Assembly: GCA_000149265.1 (NCBI GenBank)
Contig: CH001921.1
Location: forward strand, 3,974 to 67,973
Direction of reading: 5' to 3'
Length of the DNA: 64,000 bases
DNA from: Ciona savignyi
Taxonomy: Eukaryota > Chordata > Ascidiacea > Phlebobranchia > Cionidae
The notes below the pieces were generated by a model, which searched no databases, was not told the DNA's origin, and saw only the letters and a program-made list of their open reading frames with translations. Made by a program: the position numbers and the translations under genes. Of the stretch, positions 1 to 11,998 are shown piece by piece; positions within the stretch are counted from its first letter, which is position 1, and every line of letters begins with the position of its first letter.

Positions 1-36
1 TTTAAACTACGGAAGGTTAATTCAACCACATTCTAC

Positions 37-3000
37 CTGAATCTTTTAATCTGACCAGCTTGGAGGGTCATGTGCGGTTGCAACAATCCGTTTGTTGTGT
101 AATAATCAATCCCATTGTTGATGTCCTTTAACCAATCTTCCAAGTTTCTGCCACCAGATACGTTGAACATACGGTGTCTGTGGGAGGGGGTCGGGGGTTA
201 CATGCCCGTATTTATTTAACGGGTGGAATTGGGTACAGCTGTGATATAAAGAAAAATACTAGCCATCGTTTACATAACATCAAATACAAATTTAAGCAAC
301 GGATTTATTTTGTTAAAGCAGATTAAGTTGTGTGCCTAATCTCTTTAAACAAACTCCGAAAAACATCCACCTGAATGACTCCGAGTCTTTAACATAACTC
401 TGCAAACTTCCAAACCCAAGTAGATCTATATCCGCATATTGTAAAGTTGGTTGGAACAACAATTCAATATCATGTTCACAGTTGGAAGGGCAGGATACAG
501 ACTTGATTAAAGGGGAAGTCCCGTTATCAGGATCCTCTACGATAAGCATGCCTGACATTCCTCCTTGGACCTGGCGATGGGAGATGGTTAGGGCAATGGG
601 TTTAGCTACATTGGTAGGTTGTTCAACAGACGGAAGGGTGGTGGATACCAGAGCTAAACAGAAGGATGTATTCTTGGGCAAGATATTTAGCGGAAGGTGC
701 CGAAACAAAATGGACTAATGGGCTAAACGAAGTCAATGGGAGTGTGTTATCATTATAAAATCTCAAAAAAGTACTTATAGTACTTAAGGGTCGGTTCCGG
801 AGAAACAACCGTTCGGCTTAGAGAGAAACACCGACATAGAAAATCAACTGAACCCTGAAACATGGTAGCTCCATGTAAATGGGCATGATACCAATATGTT
901 CCGGCGGGATTATGAGGGTCGATGTGGTAGATGTGGGTGAAATGGCCACCGGGCAGCACTTCCAAGAAAACATCATCAGCTGGTTTCTGGGAAATTAATT
1001 GGTTTCTCTTTAATGCATGTGCCTGCTTAATTGGTTTCTCTTTGCGTCATGTGCCTGCTTATTTTTGTATCATATCGGTTAGCTCAATCGTTAAAGGCGT
1101 CTGTCGGTGTAAAAAAAGTCGGTAGTTTGTGCTTTCGAAACCGGTTCCAACGCACCTTAACCCCTTCAAAGCTCATTAAAACTAAACCACCACAAATAAG
1201 CCAGTTTGAACTAAATCCCTTCCACTGAACCCCCTTAGAATTAAAATCTTTATCTCTTTACTTCTAAAAACTAAAACCATTAAATTTAAAACTTAAAAAT
1301 TATATCCTAACCCTTCCAACATAACCCATTTACAACTTCATCTTTTACAATTTAACCACTTAAAACCTTTATAACTGAACCGCTTTACAACGTCAGTTCT
1401 TATAACTAAAACTCTTACAACTTGAACGACTTAAAATCGTTAAACAAGTGATTTTGTTAAACCAATTTTATTATTCCCACCAAATGATTTAGGCCTAATA
1501 ACGTACATGTCCTTTATATTCGGTTGTAAAGTGTTTAAATGTTCACTTGGAAGAAGTCTAATAAAAAGGGTACAATTTTAAATGGGGTTCAATTATGGAG
1601 ATCTAATTGTAAGGGTTTAGTTTTCGAGATTTAGTTTTCGAGATTTAGTTTCAAAGCTTTTTTTTAATGGGTGAAGTTGTAACTTTTTTTTGATTTTACA
1701 CAGTGGTATCTAATAAGTCTTTGATATATTAATTTAGCCATTTTAAATCAGTGGGCAGAGGTTATTCAGCAATAATCATGGATCAATCGATCGGCATACT
1801 TTGCTGTACGATATATACTTTCCTTAAATTTGTACACGTATTTATGGTAAAACATATTCTACATTGAGCTACAAATGAGATACCGTGCTACTGATGTGTA
1901 GACCATGTGTATGAAGGTTGGTAGAGTTGGGGGAATGCAATTGGTTGTGGAACTCTGGCCCGGTTTTCTGCATCGGATCCAAATTGTTCATCTGGGGATA
2001 AAAAGGTTATAATAAGTCCATGTTATTTCACATTCTAAAAAGTTTCAACCCGACTGCCATAGTTTTGTTTCTGCAAGCATAAACGCCCAGTTACCAAAAC
2101 ACACTTCTTTTTCATGTGCAGTTAAAAAAAGAATTGTAAGATATCTCGACCCATTAATGTTTTATTGATGTCTATGATAAATCATAAATTGCATCACAAC
2201 CAAATTACGTCACAATGGGAGTTTGTGTTACAATATCTATACCCGACCGCGTGTTAGAAAATGCTTTCTTTTTGATTTAGTCACCGTACAGTCTGCAGCA
2301 CAGTAATTTATCCGATACCGTGTATTTTCCGTTCCGGTTCTAAAGCCAAAGTTTGAAAACCGTATCATCCCTCCGTATCATCTCTCCGTATCATCCCCAC
2401 TGCGTAACATCTCCGTCCATATCGTCCCTGTATCACCCCCATATCGTCCCTGCCCCCTCCGTTCCGCATCTGTAACCGTTTGAACTCTGATCGCCAATTA
2501 TAATTCGAGGACACAAACTGTCTGTTCTTTTATTCGATACGAGTTATTTTCAAACCAAAGCAACCCCGTTACTCCACCCGCGGAAGTAACATCGTTTTCA
2601 AACTGAGCAAACTGATCAAACCCATCGTAACCGTACCTCTCGACCATGGATAACCAACCAGAACACCGCGTAGAACAATGGCTGGACAACATTGAAGAAG
2701 CCAAGCAGCCAGGCATTGAAGAAGCCAAGCAGATACCAGCACCACCTAATTCAACCACACCACTCGATGAAAAGCACGAATCAGTAAGTGTTGTAAGCAC
2801 TACAAGCTCGATGCGCAGCTTTAAGCTAAAAGATAGCAAGGTAAAGCTTGAACTTGCTAGGCTTGCGCGACAACAAGACTTAGAGTAGAAAAGAAGAAAG
2901 CAAGCTGCTCGCTGAAGCAGCTGAAAGAGAAAGAAAATTACAAGAGGAACTCGCCGACCGTGAATCCCGGCGAAAACTAGAATTGGCTGAAGCTGAAGCT

Positions 3001-6000
3001 AGGGCATGGGAGGAAGCATCCATTCCTGAGGCCAGACACAACGAAGTTCAAACCCGCCAATATGCTGGCTCAACGACACCGCTTCTAGAGCAGACTACAT
3101 CCGCTGAACAATCACGCAACGAGATAACACCGACCGCAGCGCAGCCACCACAACGTTCGACCCTGTACGCCCCGCCCGTTGTGCGCCCTAAGAACAGCGC
3201 TTTGTCACATCTTCCCTTAACCGAACGTCATTCGCCACCGTTTCCGTCCGACATCCGGGTGAACGACGAAAGAGAACACGTGACAACACAGCATCAGAAC
3301 CGACCGTCCCGATATGCTGATCGCTTCCCAATGCGCAATCAACAACGACGTACACAGCTATCACCGACTCGTATCCGACGAGATTCACCACTCCGTCACG
3401 TAAATCACCAAGAGGTAGGTGAACGCTTTCTACCCAAACCAATTGTACAAAAATTTAATGGAGATCCGATGGACTACTGGTCCTTCGTCAACCGATACCA
3501 GCTACATATTGCCGACAAAGTAGACTCATACGACCTAAAATTAGGTATACCTACTCCAACATTGCACAGAGCCCGTCTGTGAGAAAATTAAGCATAACTC
3601 CGTAGATAATTACGAAAATGATGGCTACGAAACGGCCATGCAAGAATTATTCGAAAGATATGGTCAACCCTCATATAATAGCACGACGGTGCGAGAGCTT
3701 GTTGCAGGAATTCCCGAGGGTGCCCGCAGATGACCCCGAAGCGCTGGAGAAATTGGCCGTTCTGTTCCGAAACTGCTGCGCGTCCCTGGAAAAGACAAGG
3801 GTAAAATCGACGGTAGACTCTGTTGGCTTCATATCGACGCTGGTCAACAAGCTGCCATTGGAACTGAGAAAGAAATGGATATCCAAGTCGCTGAGTATAC
3901 AGGACAAAACAGGTGCGGTAGCTGTTTTTAAAGACTTTGCTAACTTCGTTAGAGAACAGAGTCGCGAAGCTAACTCTGTGTATGGAAAGTGTTTACTGCT
4001 AAAGTCCACAAACCCTGTAGTAACTACCGCACGAAAACCGAAAGTGTCGGCTTATAACGTGAACGTGACTGCCGAATTTCCCACTGCTGCCGCTCCCACT
4101 CCGAAACCGTCCGGGCTGCAGTGCCCTGTCTGCAAGAAACCACATTTGATTGGCGCCTGCCGCGACTTCAAGGATAAATCGTACGAGCAACGTAAGCGCG
4201 TAACCCGGGAATGCGGCCTATGCTTTAAATGCCTAAAGGCAGGCCATTCCGTGCGAGAATGCCCACATAAAATCAAATGCAGTGTAGAAGGTTGCACCGG
4301 CAACTTCCACCACACCTTGCTCCATGACCCGAGATGGATCATCAGACCCGCAGACCGAATTGAAAGCAACACGAACGTTAAAGCATGCATGCACTCGCTT
4401 AGCGCTAAGAAAAACACCGTGGTACCGACTTCCGCATATTTAGACATTGTCCCCGTACGCGTTAGAAGCGGAGGCAAAGAGACGAGAGTGTACGCTCTTC
4501 TCGATTCCGGAGCGAACCGCACATTCTGTGACCGTCGACTGGCCGATCAGTTACAAGCTACGCCGACTGGTCGCGCCGCGAACTTTGACCTGTGTACAAT
4601 GACTACTTCCGAACCGATCAATGTAAAACGACTTCCGTCTCGTTAACTGTTCTTCCGCTTGCTGGCGGCGAAGAGCTTAACCTGCCCGACGTTGCGCTCA
4701 TTAAGGAAATTCCCGCTACACCGAGCAAGATTCCAGAGCGCAATAAACTGAACAGATATAAGTACCTTCGTGGAGTGGACCTGCCACAAATTCCCGATGG
4801 TGAAGTGATGCTGTTGATCGGCAACGACAACGCAATGGCACACCGGTGCCTGGAAAGTCGCTTCGCACCAAATCCACGCGAGACGCCTGACGCTATCCGG
4901 ACCCCCCTAGGCTGGCTGTTAAAAGGACCGTCGCTGGACAGCTTGCCGAACGAAGAGGGTGCAGCCGGATTCTTACTTCAAGCCACAGCGGGCTCAGGAA
5001 GTGACGAGGCGATAAAGGACTTACTCATCAATGACGTTGGTGATGTGTTCCCCTCCTCCGATACTGCTGCAACCGACGACGTTGAAACATTGATGTGCTG
5101 GCTTCGAAGCCACAAGGAGGCGTCGGAGTTTGGCATGAAGTACTCAAAAGAAGACGTCATGGCTTACGATATAATGACGCGCCGAATTGAAAGAGTTGAA
5201 GGCCACTACCAACTTCCGCTGCCATGGAAAGACGACAGCACCGTTTTACCGGATAGCCTGCCAATGGCAAGGAGCAGACTATCAAGTTTGAAGAAGCGAC
5301 TGGCGAGAGATGTCGATTTTTCCGTAAAGTATACGAAATACATGACGATGATGTTGGACAATGGGTACGCAGAAGTAGTGCCAGAGGACGAAGTGAATAC
5401 TACCAACAAGTTATGGTACCTCCCGCATCACCCTGTAATTAACCCAAAGAAACCAAGTAAGGTTCGTATCGTGTATGACTGTGCGGCGAAATGCGAAGGA
5501 CAATCTATAAATGACAAGCTGATGAAGGGCCCTGATTTAGTGAACCCGCTGGTAGGGGTGTTGATGAGATTCCGCAGAGAACGCGTGGCTATCGTATCCG
5601 ACATAGAAGCAATGTTTCATCAAGTTCTGGTTGCCCAAAAGGATCGTGACGCTCTGAGATTCTTGTGGTGGCCAGGAGGCGACCTGACCAAATCACCCGT
5701 TCCGCACCGCATGAAAGTGCACCTGTTTGGCGCCCGCTCGTCACCGTGCTGCGCAACTTTCTGCCTGCGCGAAACTGCCAGAGAATTTGGCAAGTTTTTT
5801 CATCCACGAGTGGCCGAAGTTGTAAAGAATAACTTTTATGTGGACGACTGCCTCGTAACCGCCGTTGATGATCAAGCCGGCATCCAACTGGTGAAGGATT
5901 TACGTAATCTACTTTCAATGGGTGGCTTTAAACTGACGAAGTGGCTATCCACTAGTGTCGCTGTGATGGAATCCGTTCCGGCCGATGATCGAGCAAAGGT

Positions 6001-9000
6001 GATTCAAGATATTCCGCTAGGAGGAGATGTACATGAACGTGTTCTGGGAATCAATTGGTGTGTCCAAGACGACGAGTTCAGATTCGACATCACTATCCCC
6101 GACAAAACCGCTGACACGACGATGTATGCTTTCCGTTACCAATTCACTTTTCGATCCATTAGGCTTTGTTGCCCCTGTTGTATTGGAGGCCCGACTTATT
6201 TACAGAGATCTCTGCTTGATGAAAACCGACTGGGACGAGGAGGTCACTGGCACCGAGCTCGAGCGATGGAAAGCTTGGTGCAACAGCCTTAATGAACTGA
6301 CCCGCATTAGAATTCCTCGGTGCTTCAAACCACAAGTCCGTCATCCGACCCCCGGAGTACAGCTCCATGTATTTGCAGACGCATCTACCGCCGCCCGTGG
6401 TTGCGTATGCTACCTTAGAACTACCTTCGAGGATGACAACACGACATGTTCGTTCGTGATGGGAAAGTCTCTTCTCTGCGATTCTGGTAAGCACACAATT
6501 CCTAGATTGGAGCTCGAAGCTGCACTTGACGCAGTAAAATTATCGCGAACCGTGAAAAGGGAACTCGGACTGGACGATTGCCATCGTGATCCATCTACTT
6601 GGACGGACTGGGGCGACAATTGTTCTACAGAAGCCTTTTCTCTGACTGCAAGAACTTTCCGGTTTTCTCTCGAAACCGCCTCTCTCAAATCGAAGCATAC
6701 ACAAGCGTGCACGACTGGAGACATGTTCCTACGAAACTGAACCCAGCTGATCAAGCGTCACGTGGAACGACGGCAGGGACCATGATGAAGACAGGAACGT
6801 GGCATTCCGGCCCTAAGTTCCTACACCGTCCCGCTAAAGACTGGCCTACTACGCTTTTACGGCCACAACCAACGGAGCAAATCTACCGAAGTTTTGACCT
6901 GCCAAAACCAGAATCTGTATTTCTGACAGCTACCAACTGCTCACCCACGGACAAATTCATCCGTTATTTCTCGTCCCTGCATCGATTAAAGATAAGCACG
7001 TCCTGGATTCTCCGTTTTTGTGCTTACCTGAAGAACAAGGTAAAGAAGGACACTGCAAAAATTCCGACATCGCCGATTGACGCCGAGGAGCTTCGATCTG
7101 CTGAGAGCGCCCTCGTGCGGTACGTACAACGTCAGGGAGTTCCCCGATTGGATGCGCATGCAATCGACCCGACGTCCGCCTTCTACGTCACCGATCTACA
7201 AACTGAACCCTATTCTCAATGATGGCATTCTACGCGTTGGAGGTAGATTGGACAATGCACGTCTTGACTACAAAGCACGCCACCCTGCCATTATCCCCGA
7301 TAACTGCCACCTTACTGACCTACTTATCGATCACTGCCACAGTGTTGATGCTGCACACTCTGGTATGAATCACACTTTAAACATTTTATTTCAGCGCTAC
7401 TGGGTGCAAAATGCTAGAGTTGCAACCCGACGTATCCTGTCCCGATGCCTACTGTGCCAGCGAAGAGCTGCAAGGCCCGAAAGACAGATCATGGCTGATC
7501 TCCCGCCGTCAAGACTGCAAATTGACGAACCACCGTTCACTCATACAGGAGTGGACTTCTTCGGCCCGCTACTGACCAAGTTAAGGAGAAGTGAAGTAAA
7601 ACGGTATGGGTGTCTGTTTACATGTATGACTACTCGCGCCATCCATCTAGAAGTCGCTACGGACTTGTCTACCGACGCGTTTATAAATGCCCTGCGACGT
7701 TTTACGGCCCGACGAGGTCCCGTCACTCACCTGTATTCCGACAATGGCACTAACTTCGTCGGCTGCGAGCGGATACTTCGAGAATGTATAGAAGAATGGA
7801 ATCGCAATCAAGTCGGCGACTACCTGAGACAGAAAAATATAATCTGGAAATTTAACCCACCAGCTGCCAGCCACTTTGGTGGGGCTTGGGAACGATTGAT
7901 CCGTTCCGTGAAATTTATTTTGCAGGCATTATTGCAGGGCAAGCCGCTCGATGATGACCTTCTACATACCCTGCTTGTTGAAGTGGAAGACATTGTCAAT
8001 TCCAGACCGCTTTACACAAGTACCGCTGGAGATCGGAGAAGACCTACCGCTGACACCGAATCACCTTTTGAAAATCAACCCTACAATTACTCCGCCACCG
8101 ACAGTGACACGTAGTACAGATTGCTACGCCCGACGACGCTACCGAGTTGTCCAGTATCTCGCTGACGAGTTCTGGAAACGCTGGATCCAAGAGTACCCTC
8201 GATCAATAATCTCTCGACAGAAATGGCACGAGCAAAAGGACAATGTTGCTGAAGGAGATGTTGTACTCCTGGTGGACAATTCCGCCCCTCGAGGACAATG
8301 GCCTCTAGGCCGCGTGAACACCTTGTTTCATGACAAACATGGGATCGTTAGAAGCGTCGAAGTGAAGACTGCCGCTGGGTTAATGAAGCGCCCTATCGCA
8401 AAACTTTGCGTGATCGTGAGCGAGCGAGAAAGGAGCGCCCCATGACCTGGCACGGCGTTACGCCTTATTGTATATATTGTGTATAGTTTTTTTGTTTTTT
8501 ATTCTTCGTTAAAAAATGTGCCTCGAATCTTTTCTTTGTGTAAAAAAATTGAAACTGCTTTGATGACGCATTTTTCCATTTTTGGCGGGGGAGGATGTAA
8601 GATATCTCGACCCATTAATGTTTTATTGATGTCTATGATAAATCATAAATTGCATCACAACCAAATTACGTCACAATGGGAGTTTGTGTTACAATATCTA
8701 TACCCGACCGCGTGTTAGAAAATGCTTTCTTTTTGATTTAGTCACCGTACAGTCTGCAGCACAGTAATTTATCCGATACCGTGTATTTTCCGTTCCGGTT
8801 CTAAAGCCAAAGTTTGAAAACCGTATCATCCCTCCGTATCATCTCTCCGTATCATCCCCACTGCGTAACATCTCCGTCCATATCGTCCCTGTATCACCCC
8901 CATATCGTCCCTGCCCCCTCCGTTCCGCATCTGTAACCGTTTGAACTCTGATCGCCAATTATAATTCGAGGACACAAACTGTCTGTTCTTTTATTCGATA

Positions 9001-10329
9001 CGAGTTATTTTCAAACCAAAGCAACCCCGTTACTCCACCCGCGGAAGTAACAAGAATATTTGTGTCAGATTTGTGTACATCTAAAAACGTTTAGGTAATA
9101 TTTTTTGTATGAAAGTGGGTTAAAATCTATGCCAAATTTTTAAATATTACGGTAAATTTTGGGATGAATTTGAGGTGTTCCGTTGGGTTGTTTTCCACAA
9201 TTCAGATAAAAAATCCAGTTTTAAAAAAGAGTTCAAAAACGTTTAACCTGATTTGAAAAGCTCTTAATTTTGAATGCCCTTAACATATTTCAAATACTTT
9301 TTTAATAAATTCTGAGGTATATTTACCACAATGTTGAATATACAATGACAAGGAAATTCTCTTGGGCTTACCATTTAAAGACAGGTTGTATATATTTAGA
9401 TCATGTTATTTATTAATTTGTGATGTTTAAATCCAATTCGAATCATCCTTCTTGCAAAATTCGAGGCAACAGCGCATGTCTGTTATAATAGAGATTCATG
9501 GATAAATCATTTTAGCGTATTTTAGCGTAGGATTTGGTGTCATTTTTAGCGTAGGGTTTGGTGGGGTACAATTTTTAGCGTATTGTAGGGTAAATTACAA
9601 ATTATTATCACCATGGTTAGCCAACCTGAGTAATTAAACGAGGATAACCCTTACACATAGCGATCCCAACTTTAATATGAATCGAAATCCACATTACCAA
9701 CTTACCACGGTGATATTAATGTTGTCTCCCTGACGTACAGTAATGGTGGGCCCCGCAATTTTCCCATTATAAACCCTCCTATGCACTGTCAGCCAATCGA
9801 AAGTAAACTTCGTCACGTTAACTTGCAGTGTGTACGATAAGCTGCCTTCGCTCGATTTCACGGCTTCTGGCTCGACGAATGCCGCACCACCTGTGTATAG
9901 ATGTCTAATAAACGTTTCAAATAAAAAATATAGAAATACCCAATTTTAATTGCGCAACATTAAACATTTTGCCAGATAATATGTCAAAAAAATATTTGGA
10001 AAAATTCAGTAACAGTTTTAAAATAGCTTGGTTATATTTTGTTTGTTTTATTAAATGACACAATAAACCTAAGGTCTCTATATGCTTATCAGAAAGTGTT
10101 TTATGGGGCTTTCGCACCTTTCTATTCATACTGTAATAGTTTATTGCCAATTTTTTCACAATTAATCATTTTGTAATTTCAAACTTTTTTAAATCTTATC
10201 TCGAATATCCTAAAAAATGAAATTGTCTCTACCGGTAAGTTGGCACGGGTTTGTCATCGAACAAGTTGACGCCCTCGTGTGGTCGATATAAACTGCACAG
10301 GCGAAAACGAAACCGATCACTTTCAGCAT
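37..10329 (-). CDS. Secreted multicopper oxidase (laccase-like), 5' part, six exons
   Basis: Seen: exons in transcript order 10233-10329, 9706-9890, 1884-1991, 854-986, 371-563 and 37-177, all with GT/AG borders and matching phases, about 286 residues. The first exon starts with a signal peptide (MLKVIGFVFACAVYI). The next holds the first cupredoxin strand region (YNGKIAGPTITVRQGD). Copper-ligand motifs follow: THGLH in 1884-1991 and YWYHAHLHG in 854-986, then GGMSGMLIVED and a second-domain segment ending LQAGQIKRFR. Family knowledge: HxHG and WYHxH are type 2/3 copper ligands of three-domain oxidases that oxidise phenols or metals using O2. The gene runs off the left edge, so domain 3 and the type 1 copper site are not visible. 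The BEL retrotransposon lies in the second intron (1992-9705). Substrate is unknown; phenoloxidase or ferroxidase are both possible. Confidence 0.85.
2062..2129. repeat. Fragment of the ~1.9 kb dispersed repeat, split by the BEL insertion
   Basis: The stretch with tttctgcaagcataaacgc followed by a run of A matches the 5' part of the repeat at 12121-12200 and 44375-44470. Sequence just after the BEL element (9058-9090) resembles the continuation of that repeat, so the retrotransposon landed inside an older copy. Confidence 0.55.
2135..2591 (+). repeat. 5' LTR of BEL/Pao element
   Basis: 457 bp, TGTAAG...GTAACA, repeated as the 3' LTR at 8596-9052. It carries a short array of CCGTATCATC-like decamers (about 2370-2400), presumably in the regulatory or transcribed leader part. 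Confidence 0.95.
2646..4646 (+). pseudogene. BEL/Pao gag and protease region, frame-broken
   Basis: The reading frame is open in pieces 2646-2888, about 2906-3582 and 3618-4646, so it is interrupted twice. The first part is Gln/Glu-rich and coiled-coil-like. A Pao-type gag core lies at about 3440-4000. A CCHC zinc knuckle (CFKCLKAGHSVREC) lies at about 4221-4262. An aspartic protease active-site motif (LLDSGA) follows at about 4495-4512. Family knowledge: in BEL/Pao elements gag and pol normally form one reading frame, so the breaks are lesions or sequence errors rather than normal organisation. Confidence 0.85.
4592..8445 (+). pseudogene. BEL/Pao pol: RT, RNase H, integrase, frame-broken
   Basis: Open pieces 4592-6292, 6027-6740, 6599-7222, 7077-8114 and 7951-8445 lie in successive different frames. 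Reverse transcriptase is recognised by the YVDD box at 5837-5848. RNase H-like sequence begins near 6366 (FADAS). The integrase zinc-binding region precedes its catalytic core, which has a first Asp in TGVDFFGPL near 7548 and a second in YSDNGTNF near 7734. A DUF5641-like C-terminal domain covers about 8130-8440. Each frame change overlaps the next piece, which looks like single-base indels. It stops about 150 bp before the 3' LTR. Confidence 0.88.
8596..9052 (+). repeat. 3' LTR of BEL/Pao element
   Basis: 457 bp copy of the 5' LTR with the same termini. It is preceded by a polypurine tract and followed by the AGAAT target duplication. Confidence 0.95.
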
Positions 10330-10669
10330 TTTAATATAAAATCAAACGAGATCTGAAAAACTTAAAAAGGTTTCATTTTAATTTTTTAACTTAAAAAAGT
10401 TTTCATTAAAGAATTTAACTTTAAATACAACGTGATGTATGCTAAGCAAAAAAAAAAACTTAATTAATTAAATATTGTTTTGTAAACTAATTTGATGTTA
10501 TGTTTTATCAGTTTACCCCGTAATTTAGCAAGGGACCGGTATCACACGAGTAATCGTCAGTTTACCTCGCAATCCTTAGGTTGAAAGGCGTCGCACTCCA
10601 AAGCTATTGCGGTGTGTTTTATATTATAGGTCCTATTTAATTAAGCACTTTAAATAATATTCAATTAGG

Positions 10670-10965
10670 ATAGGAGGATAGGATAGGATAGGATAGGATA
10701 TTCATCTTTATCCCCGTGAATGGGAAAACCAAGGGGGTTAACACACGGGCAATCGTCATTTCACCTCGCGACCACCGTCGGGTTACCGAAGCTATTTCAG
10801 TGTGTTGTATATGATAGACACGTTCCTTCAATTTGGTAAAACCCATTAATCCGCTGGGTTCAGGTAAAGTGCCTTGTCCAAGGACACAACCGACTAGCTA
10901 GCGACCAGTTTCGCACCTGCAACCTTTCGATTGAAAGGCGACGCACTTAACCATTAGACCAACGG
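10670..10965 (-). repeat. SINE-A copy (tRNA-derived) with TATCC tail
   Basis: A family of about 290 bp recurs many times here on both strands. The plus sense has a tRNA-like head with a Pol III B-box-like motif (ggttcgaaactgg), a conserved body and a tail of repeated TATCC. This copy is reversed, so its tail appears at 10670-10700 as repeats of ggata. Confidence 0.8.
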
Positions 10966-11844
10966 GCCGGAATTACAACTTAAATAATACACATTTAAAC
11001 TTAAAGATAATAAAAAGAAATCACAACTAACTATAATAAGAAACTCGGTAAAAAAGAACTACTGCTAAAGCGGATTGAGCATCATCTAGTATCTACGTTT
11101 AAATGAGAGGTACACCTACTAGAAATAGCTAAAACTCAAATAAGTTCCAGTAATTCGATAAAGGAACTGAAACTGTCCGCTTCAATAGCTCTGTTTTCTA
11201 CTACCTATTATAAAGGGATCCTGAAAATATTTGCATATACGGATCCGGGTACAATAGGCGGTATATTTCAATACTGTTCTCTCTTTACACAGCGTCTGTT
11301 TACGCCCGTGCTATATAACATTGAGAAAATGTATAACAGTACATTCCATAGCAATATAAGTTGGTCACTACGACATGTTAAATCTTCAGATATATGATAT
11401 ACGTTTTCTACCGGTTACACATATCTTCTCTATTTGCAAAACACGATCGATTGAAATCAACTGTGAAACACAAAGCTAAGAATTTGTTTTTGAAACAAAG
11501 TTATGGTAGCAACTCGTCTCAGACATCTATTCATTACATTGTAAGCTTCAATATAACGGTGGCTTACAAATTGTTAATCAAACGCTTTGTAGTATCAATG
11601 AATGACTTCCCAAGCAACAAATACGCCTCACCAGCTATTTTGTGTAGAAATATTACTTCCTCAAAAGAATCATTTCAAGCCAAGCGAGACGCGCATCGCG
11701 CGGCCGCCTCCCAATAACCGTGAACGACAAACAGGATGGAAATTTAGTTCAGGGGACCAAGCTCGGTGGTTTATGCTTGAACTTATTGTTCGGACAAGTA
11801 ACGCAGCTAGAATAACCCACTAAACTATTTAGCTGGACGCAAGT

Positions 11845-11968
11845 TTAAAGGAACATGTAAATTATACAACACACAGCGATAGCTCCGGTAACCCGACGGT
11901 GGGCGCGAGGTGATCTGACGATTGACCTGTGTTAACCTTCTTGCTTTAAACATGAATATCCCATCCTA
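11845..11968 (+). repeat. SINE-A 3' fragment
   Basis: Only the 3' body is present (cggtaacccgacggtgggcg, then a shortened aaacatgaatatcc end). The tRNA-like head is missing, a typical 5' truncation. Confidence 0.7.
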
Positions 11969-11998
11969 ACCAAACAAGCGACCGAAACAAAGAAATTA

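Larger units (their letters stand above)
2130..9057 (+). mobile_element. Full-length BEL/Pao LTR retrotransposon with 5-bp target duplication
   Basis: Seen: two 457-bp direct LTRs (2135-2591 and 8596-9052), each beginning TG and ending CA, flanked by the 5-bp duplication AGAAT (2130-2134, 9053-9057). A purine tract (ggcgggggagga, 8584-8595) abuts the 3' LTR. I saw no difference between the LTRs by eye, so insertion looks recent. Domain order gag, protease, reverse transcriptase, RNase H, integrase and a C-terminal DUF5641-like region is the BEL/Pao order. The coding region is broken into several frames, so this copy is either defective or affected by base-calling indels. It sits in an intron of the multicopper oxidase gene, on the opposite strand to it. 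Confidence 0.95.

Noticed and set aside
9490-9595. Repeated tttagcgta motif near the oxidase
   Set aside because: Four or five irregularly spaced copies with no constant period; could be a decayed tandem repeat but gives no functional clue.
11394-11717. Plus-strand 107-codon frame upstream of PRC1
   Set aside because: No domain or exon borders that connect to PRC1, and composition typical of noncoding sequence.
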